Both the position numbers and the translations under genes were made by a program. This document shows positions 37,023 through 40,981 of a stretch of DNA of 40,981 nt, piece after piece. Numbering within the stretch: the first letter of the stretch is position 1; the number at the start of each line of letters is the position of its first letter. The DNA is taken from NCBI GenBank assembly GCA_045612485.1, contig JAZKZE010000105.1, positions 1-40,981 on the forward strand, given 5' to 3'. The stretch is from RGIG5327 sp045612485 (lineage in GTDB: Bacteria; Verrucomicrobiota; Lentisphaeria; Victivallales; UBA1829). The notes beneath the pieces are model-generated. The model saw only the letters and a list, made by a program, of their open reading frames with translations, did no database searches and had not been told where the DNA came from.

Positions 37023-37601
37023 ATGGCGAGAGGCAAACGACGGAAGGCAAAGAAGACAATGGCAACAGCAAAAGCAGCACCGAAAAAGACCAGGGTGAAG
37101 AAGTCCGTACCGGCTGAAGCAACACCGCCGGAGATTGGACCGGCTGGGCGCGATCTGAAAGAGCTGGAACACCCTGCAACATCCGGAGATTATCAATACT
37201 GGGTGCAGGGCGAGGGATTGCTCAAGATCGAGGAAATGCTCAAGCAGGGCTTATTTGACAAGCAAATAGCGGAGGCGATAGGCGTGACGCCACAGACACT
37301 TTGCAACTGGAAGAACCGCTTTGAATTGCTGAATTTTGTCTGGAAGAAAGCGCGAAATATTGCGCTGAAAGAGGTCGAAAATGCCACGTTCAAGTCAGCA
37401 TGTGGGTATTATGTCACGGAGCAGATTATTGACAGCAGCGGCAAGAAAAGAGCCGTCAAGCGGTGGATCCCCGGCAGTACCGGAGACCGTGCGCTTCTGC
37501 TGAAGAACTGGGCACCGGACGAATACAAGGACAAGCGGGAAATGTCAGTCGACGGAGCCGTTCCGGTGGTTCTGACCGGAGACGATGAAATACCGGAATA
37601 A
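37023..37601 (+). CDS. terS: Small terminase subunit
   Basis: The 192-residue protein has a Lys/Ala-rich basic N-terminus, a helix-turn-helix (FDKQIAEAIGVTPQTLCNWKNRFELL, residues about 79-104) and a C-terminal YYVTEQIIDSSGKKRAVKRW ... DRALLLKNWAPDEYKDK, the pattern of PBSX XtmA-like small terminases. It recognises the packaging site and regulates TerL. Five 12-bp iterons follow its stop. Confidence 0.9.
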   Translation: MARGKRRKAKKTMATAKAAPKKTRVKKSVPAEATPPEIGPAGRDLKELEHPATSGDYQYWVQGEGLLKIEEMLKQGLFDKQIAEAIGVTPQTLCNWKNRFELLNFVWKKARNIALKEVENATFKSACGYYVTEQIIDSSGKKRAVKRWIPGSTGDRALLLKNWAPDEYKDKREMSVDGAVPVVLTGDDEIPE

Positions 37602-37604
37602 TGA

Positions 37605-37664
37605 GTTATTGACATAGTTATTAACATAGTTACCGACAAAGTTATTAACACAGTTATCAACATG
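37605..37664 (+). repeat. Five tandem 12-bp iterons, GTTATTAACATA type
   Basis: Exact 12-bp period: GTTATTGACATA, GTTATTAACATA, GTTACCGACAAA, GTTATTAACACA, GTTATCAACATG. Each contains TTAxxxACA; the last, TTATCAACA, is one base from the DnaA box TTATCCACA. They lie between terS and the first ParB gene: candidate packaging site, origin or ParB operator. Confidence 0.88.
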
Positions 37665-37684
37665 TGAACAAAGGAGCGAAAGCA

Positions 37685-38284
37685 ATGCCGAAAAAAGGCG
37701 AATACATAACAAGTTACGCCATGGAAGCAATGGGACATGAAGCGGAAATCGTAAAGCCGAAAAGGAAAACACGCAAGGCGGAAAATATCGGCGACGGGCT
37801 TAAGATGGCAATGCGGCCGATCTCAGAGTTGAACCCATACGCCAACAATCCCAGAAACAACGAATCCGCTGTGGATGCAGTGGCGGCAAGCATTGAGCAG
37901 TTTGGTTTCAAGGTGCCGATTATTATCGATCCTGACGGCGTTATTATCGCAGGGCATACAAGGCTAAAGGCGGCGCAAAGGCTGGGCATGGATAAAGTCC
38001 CATGTGTGATTGCTGACGATTTGACGCCGGAACAAGTAAAAGCCTTCCGGCTGGCAGACAATAAGGTCGGGGAACTTGCAGACTGGAACGATGATAAACT
38101 GGCGGAAGAATTTGCAGCATTATCCGGAGTGATAGACCTTGAACAGTTTGGCTTCAATGCTGACGATTTTCAGACGGAAGACGAACTGGAAAGCGAGTTC
38201 AGCGAGGGAACCGCTCCCGGAGCAAAGGAAAAGAAAAGCAAGATCATGAAGTGCCCGAACTGTGGGCAAGAATTTGAGGTATAA
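37685..38284 (+). CDS. ParB/Srx-type protein 1 with C-terminal zinc knuckle
   Basis: The 199-residue protein has a ParB-like core: MRPISELNPYANNPRNN, FGFKVPIIIDPDGVIIAGHTRLKAAQRLG, VKAFRLADNKVGELADW. A C-terminal CPNCGQEFEV may bind zinc. Phage ParB-type proteins near terminase may have nuclease or DNA-binding roles; their exact role is not settled. AAAGGAGCG precedes the ATG; the 12-bp iterons end 20 bases before. Confidence 0.88.
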   Translation: MPKKGEYITSYAMEAMGHEAEIVKPKRKTRKAENIGDGLKMAMRPISELNPYANNPRNNESAVDAVAASIEQFGFKVPIIIDPDGVIIAGHTRLKAAQRLGMDKVPCVIADDLTPEQVKAFRLADNKVGELADWNDDKLAEEFAALSGVIDLEQFGFNADDFQTEDELESEFSEGTAPGAKEKKSKIMKCPNCGQEFEV

Positions 38285-38300
38285 AGGATGTGCATTATGA

Positions 38301-38804
38301 TTGCAGATAATTCAGAAACGGCTGGAGGAGCTGAGCGAGTACAGCAATAATCCGAGGAATAATGCGGGAGCAGTGGAGCCGGTGGCAAATTCCATCCGGG
38401 AGTTTGGTTTCAAGGTTCCAATAGTGGCAACGGCTGACGGTGTTATCATTGCCGGACATACCCGATACAAGGCGGCGAAACTTCTGCAACTGGAGACCGT
38501 GCCGGTAATCGTTGCGGATGATTTGACGGAAAGCCAAGCCATGGCGTACCGTTTGGCAGATAACAAGACCGCAGAACTGGCAGAGTGGGACTGGGGGATG
38601 CTTGCCCAGGAACTGGCGGGGATCGATGCAGACGGCTTGCTTGATATGGTACAGTTTGCCTTCAGCGGAGACATTGCAGAGGACAGCAGGGAATACAAGA
38701 GCATGGAAATCGACATTGACAGCATAGAGAGCGGCTGGGATGGCACATGTCCGGGGTGCGGATACCAGTTTTGCGAAACCAGAGAAACGGAGGGGACAGA
38801 GTGA
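38301..38804 (+). CDS. ParB/Srx-type protein 2 (TTG start)
   Basis: The 167-residue paralogue of the upstream protein: RLEELSEYSNNPRNNAGAVE, FGFKVPIVATADGVIIAGHTRYKAAKLL, MAYRLADNKTAELAEW. It ends with CPGCGYQFC. The start is TTG at 38301 with AAAGGATG 12 bases before; nearby ATGs at 38288 and 38297 are in another frame. Probable gene duplication; the shared core contains GHTR and RLADNK motifs. Confidence 0.85.
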   Translation: MQIIQKRLEELSEYSNNPRNNAGAVEPVANSIREFGFKVPIVATADGVIIAGHTRYKAAKLLQLETVPVIVADDLTESQAMAYRLADNKTAELAEWDWGMLAQELAGIDADGLLDMVQFAFSGDIAEDSREYKSMEIDIDSIESGWDGTCPGCGYQFCETRETEGTE

Positions 38805-39805
38805 TGCAGTACGAATGGAGACTTGCAGACGGATACCCTGCCGAAAAGAACGGCAAGCGTGTTTTTTCGTGCTTTTCCTGCGGGGGCGGTTCTACAATGG
38901 GGTACAAATTGGCAGGGTATGAAGTGATTGGCTGCTGTGAGATCGATCCCGACATGATAGAGGTTTATAAGAAGAACCACAGACCGCGTTTTCCGTTCCT
39001 TTCTGATGTCCGGAATATGAAATACCTGGATCTGCCGGCAGAACTGTTTGATCTTGATATTCTGGACGGTTCCCCTCCCTGCTCCACATTCTCAATGGCG
39101 GGCAGACGGGAGGCAGACTGGGGCAGAAAGAAGGCATTCAGAGAGGGACAGGCACAGCAGACCCTTGACGATCTGTTTTTCCATTTTATCGAGCTTGCGG
39201 AACGGCTGAAACCGAAAATCGTTGTATCAGAGAATGTCAAAGGTATACTTGCGGGCAATGCGAAAATCTATGTCCGGCGAATTATCGAGGATTTTAAGCG
39301 CGCCGGATATGACACACAGATTTTCTTGCTTAATGGGGCAACTATGGGACTTCCGCAGATGCGGGAAAGGGTGTTTTTTGTTTCATGCAGAAAAGACTTG
39401 AAACTGCCGGAATTAAGGCTGAATTTCAATGAAAAGCCGATACCATTCGGGGCAATAAGTGACAACACGGACACGCACATGGACAGACTGACACCGCTTA
39501 TGGAGAAATACTGGAACGAGGCGAAAGCGGGGGAATCCGTGGGGAAATTCAAGGCATTAAAGAAACTTGATCCTATACGCCCGATGAATACCATTGTCGC
39601 AGGGACACGGCACTATCACTACAAGTACAAACGTGTAACGAATGACCGGGAATTGTGCCTGGGCGGAAGTTGGCCGCTTGATTACGATTTTAACGGACAG
39701 GATGCAAATTACCTTATCGGGATGAGCGTGCCGCCGTTAATGATGGGCAAACTTGCGGAGCAGATTTACAAACAGCAACTTTCAAAAATTGGCGGTGCAG
39801 CATGA
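38804..39805 (+). CDS. DNA (cytosine-5) methyltransferase
   Basis: The 333-residue enzyme has the full C5 motif set: FSCFSCGGGSTMGYKLAGYEVIG (I), DGSPPCSTFSMAG (IV, nucleophile C93), VVSENVKGI (VI), MGLPQMRERVFFVS (VIII) and the C-terminal IGMSVPPLMMGKLAEQI (X). It likely protects phage DNA from restriction or marks packaged DNA. The ATG overlaps the ParB2 stop (TGATG) and has GGAGGGG upstream; an in-frame earlier ATG at 38747 lies inside ParB2. Its stop overlaps terL (ATGA). Confidence 0.93.
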   Translation: MQYEWRLADGYPAEKNGKRVFSCFSCGGGSTMGYKLAGYEVIGCCEIDPDMIEVYKKNHRPRFPFLSDVRNMKYLDLPAELFDLDILDGSPPCSTFSMAGRREADWGRKKAFREGQAQQTLDDLFFHFIELAERLKPKIVVSENVKGILAGNAKIYVRRIIEDFKRAGYDTQIFLLNGATMGLPQMRERVFFVSCRKDLKLPELRLNFNEKPIPFGAISDNTDTHMDRLTPLMEKYWNEAKAGESVGKFKALKKLDPIRPMNTIVAGTRHYHYKYKRVTNDRELCLGGSWPLDYDFNGQDANYLIGMSVPPLMMGKLAEQIYKQQLSKIGGAA

Positions 39806-40981
39806 TGCCGCGGAAGTACGAAATAAAGCGATTGCCGGAGCTTGTGGGTCGCGGATATGGTGCGTTCTGGCGGTTCAAAGGGCGGTACAGAGTTGTCAAG
39901 GGGAGCCGAGGAAGCAAGAAGAGCAAAACTTGCGGGCTGTATTTCATTACAAAACTGATGCAGCACCCCGGGGCAAATCTGCTGGTAATCCGTAAGACTG
40001 CCCGAACGCTCCAGGACAGCTGCTTCAAAGAGCTAAAATGGGCAATCCACCGGCTGGGAGTGGAGCGATACTGGCGGTGTAATCTTTCACCGCTGGAAAT
40101 GACCTATTTACCAACGGGGCAAAAGATATATTTTCGCGGACTTGATGATCCGCTGAAAGTAACATCTATCACGGTCGACAAGGGCTCCTTGTGCTGGATG
40201 TGGATTGAAGAAGCCTACGAGGTCATGAAGGAAACGGACTTCGACATGCTGGACGAATCAATCCGCGGACAGATACCGGATGGACTGTGGAAGCAGATAA
40301 CTGTTACCTTGAACCCGTGGAGTGATAGACACTGGATCAAGAAACGTTTCTTTGACGCTGACCCGGACCCGGATGTAATGGCAATCACAACAAATTACAT
40401 GTGCAATGAATGGCTTGACGATGCAGACTTGAGGGTGTTCGAGCGAATGAAGCAGAACAACCCGAAACGATACAGAACGGCCGGGCTGGGCGAATGGGGC
40501 GTAACGGAAGGGCTTATTTATGAAAACTGGATTGAGGAAGATTTTGATATTGAAGCGATCCGGCAGAAACCCGGTATCAAGGCGGGATTTGGGCTTGACT
40601 TCGGTTATTCCGTGGACCCGTCCGCGCTTTGCTGCTTCTTTCTTGATGAATCGAGCCGGACAATGTATATTTTCGACGAGTTGTATAAAAAGCAACTTAC
40701 GAACCCGCAACTATACGCAGAAATCGAGCAGATGGGATACCGAAAAGAACGTATCACAGCGGACGCAGCAGAGCCGAAAAGCATATCAGAGCTGCGGGAC
40801 CTTGGGATGTATAACATCCGGTCGGCGAAAAAAGGACCGGACAGCATCCGGCACGGAATCCAGAAGATACAGAATTACAGAACGATCATTCACCCGCGCT
40901 GCGTAAACTTCATAACGGAGATCAGCAACTACACATGGGCGACGGATAAGAACGGCAACCCGACACAGCAGCCGGTCGATG
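39802..40981 (+). CDS. terL: Large terminase subunit (partial; continues at 1-218)
   Basis: 393 codons lie here; with the last 25 at the left end the protein is 418 residues. The ATPase domain has Walker A GSRGSKKSKT (34-43) and Walker B around WMWIEEAYEV (133-140). The nuclease domain has GLDFGYSVDPSAL with D266 and ITADAAEPKS with D321. This is the PBSX XtmB/terminase_3 type that cuts and pumps DNA into the head. A second ATG at 39805 is possible. The start overlaps the methyltransferase stop. Confidence 0.95.
   Translation, partial: MMPRKYEIKRLPELVGRGYGAFWRFKGRYRVVKGSRGSKKSKTCGLYFITKLMQHPGANLLVIRKTARTLQDSCFKELKWAIHRLGVERYWRCNLSPLEMTYLPTGQKIYFRGLDDPLKVTSITVDKGSLCWMWIEEAYEVMKETDFDMLDESIRGQIPDGLWKQITVTLNPWSDRHWIKKRFFDADPDPDVMAITTNYMCNEWLDDADLRVFERMKQNNPKRYRTAGLGEWGVTEGLIYENWIEEDFDIEAIRQKPGIKAGFGLDFGYSVDPSALCCFFLDESSRTMYIFDELYKKQLTNPQLYAEIEQMGYRKERITADAAEPKSISELRDLGMYNIRSAKKGPDSIRHGIQKIQNYRTIIHPRCVNFITEISNYTWATDKNGNPTQQPVD
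40841..40981. repeat. Terminal direct repeat, right copy
   Basis: Identical to bases 1-141; see the left copy. Closing the circle here restores terL. Confidence 0.95.

Noticed and set aside
37605..37664. Coding extension of terS
   Set aside because: The frame has TAA at 37599 and TGA right after; the 12-bp periodic DNA is better explained as iterons.
38312..38980. 222-residue reverse-strand ORF
   Set aside because: Antisense to ParB2 and the methyltransferase; low-complexity Ser/Ala shadow.

Overview
The window is one complete temperate phage genome written as a linear string. Its first 141 bases are repeated exactly as its last 141, and the large-terminase gene runs off the right end and finishes at the left end. 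The molecule therefore closes into a circle of 40,840 bp, most likely a circularised metagenomic or prophage contig. It is a contractile-tailed (myovirus) phage whose head-tail-baseplate module has the PBSX/XkdG-XkdU gene order typical of phages of Bacillota such as gut Clostridia. The integrase and the small excisionase-like HTH protein are also of the Bacillota phage type. A lipoprotein in a lysis-like cassette leaves a diderm host possible. The host cannot be fixed from this sequence alone.

Layout, starting at the packaging genes: a non-coding RNA locus, a tRNA, tandem terminators, iterons and a G-run array (36.2-36.8 kb); terS, two ParB-type proteins, a C5 DNA methyltransferase and terL (36.9 kb to the end, finishing at 218); portal and a MuF-type head protein with a C-terminal HEFGH domain (0.26-3.8 kb); an adhesin/tail-fibre cluster and a DUF1353/XhlA-like/lipoprotein cassette (3.8-9.2 kb); scaffold and major capsid (9.3-11.0 kb); connectors, tail terminator, sheath, tube, chaperone with a -1 frameshift, tape measure, baseplate and a short fibre (11.0-22.5 kb); an amidase endolysin that appears to need a +1 frameshift (22.6-23.1 kb).

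The early region (23.2-30.5 kb) carries YqaJ exonuclease, a small C5-methyltransferase-like protein, a putative annealing protein, SSB, a replication protein split between two frames and a DnaC-like loader. Next come the only clear reverse-strand gene (HTH), the integrase, and a run of small accessory genes (32.3-36.2 kb). Recombination (YqaJ, annealing protein, SSB) and replication (loader recruiting a host helicase) genes share one transcription direction with the structural genes. No classical CI/Cro pair is recognisable.

The most unusual content is regulatory. At least six promoters have a 16-bp spacer and a TATATT -10. Three of them are followed by a conserved leader with an invariant GCCG/CGGC stem and a variable loop. 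One drives a non-coding, probably three-way-junction RNA that ends in terminators. Around terS there are four 11-bp iterons, four G-runs at the same spacing, and five exact 12-bp iterons. The tRNA-Met(CAU) has two initiator hallmarks but lacks the third.
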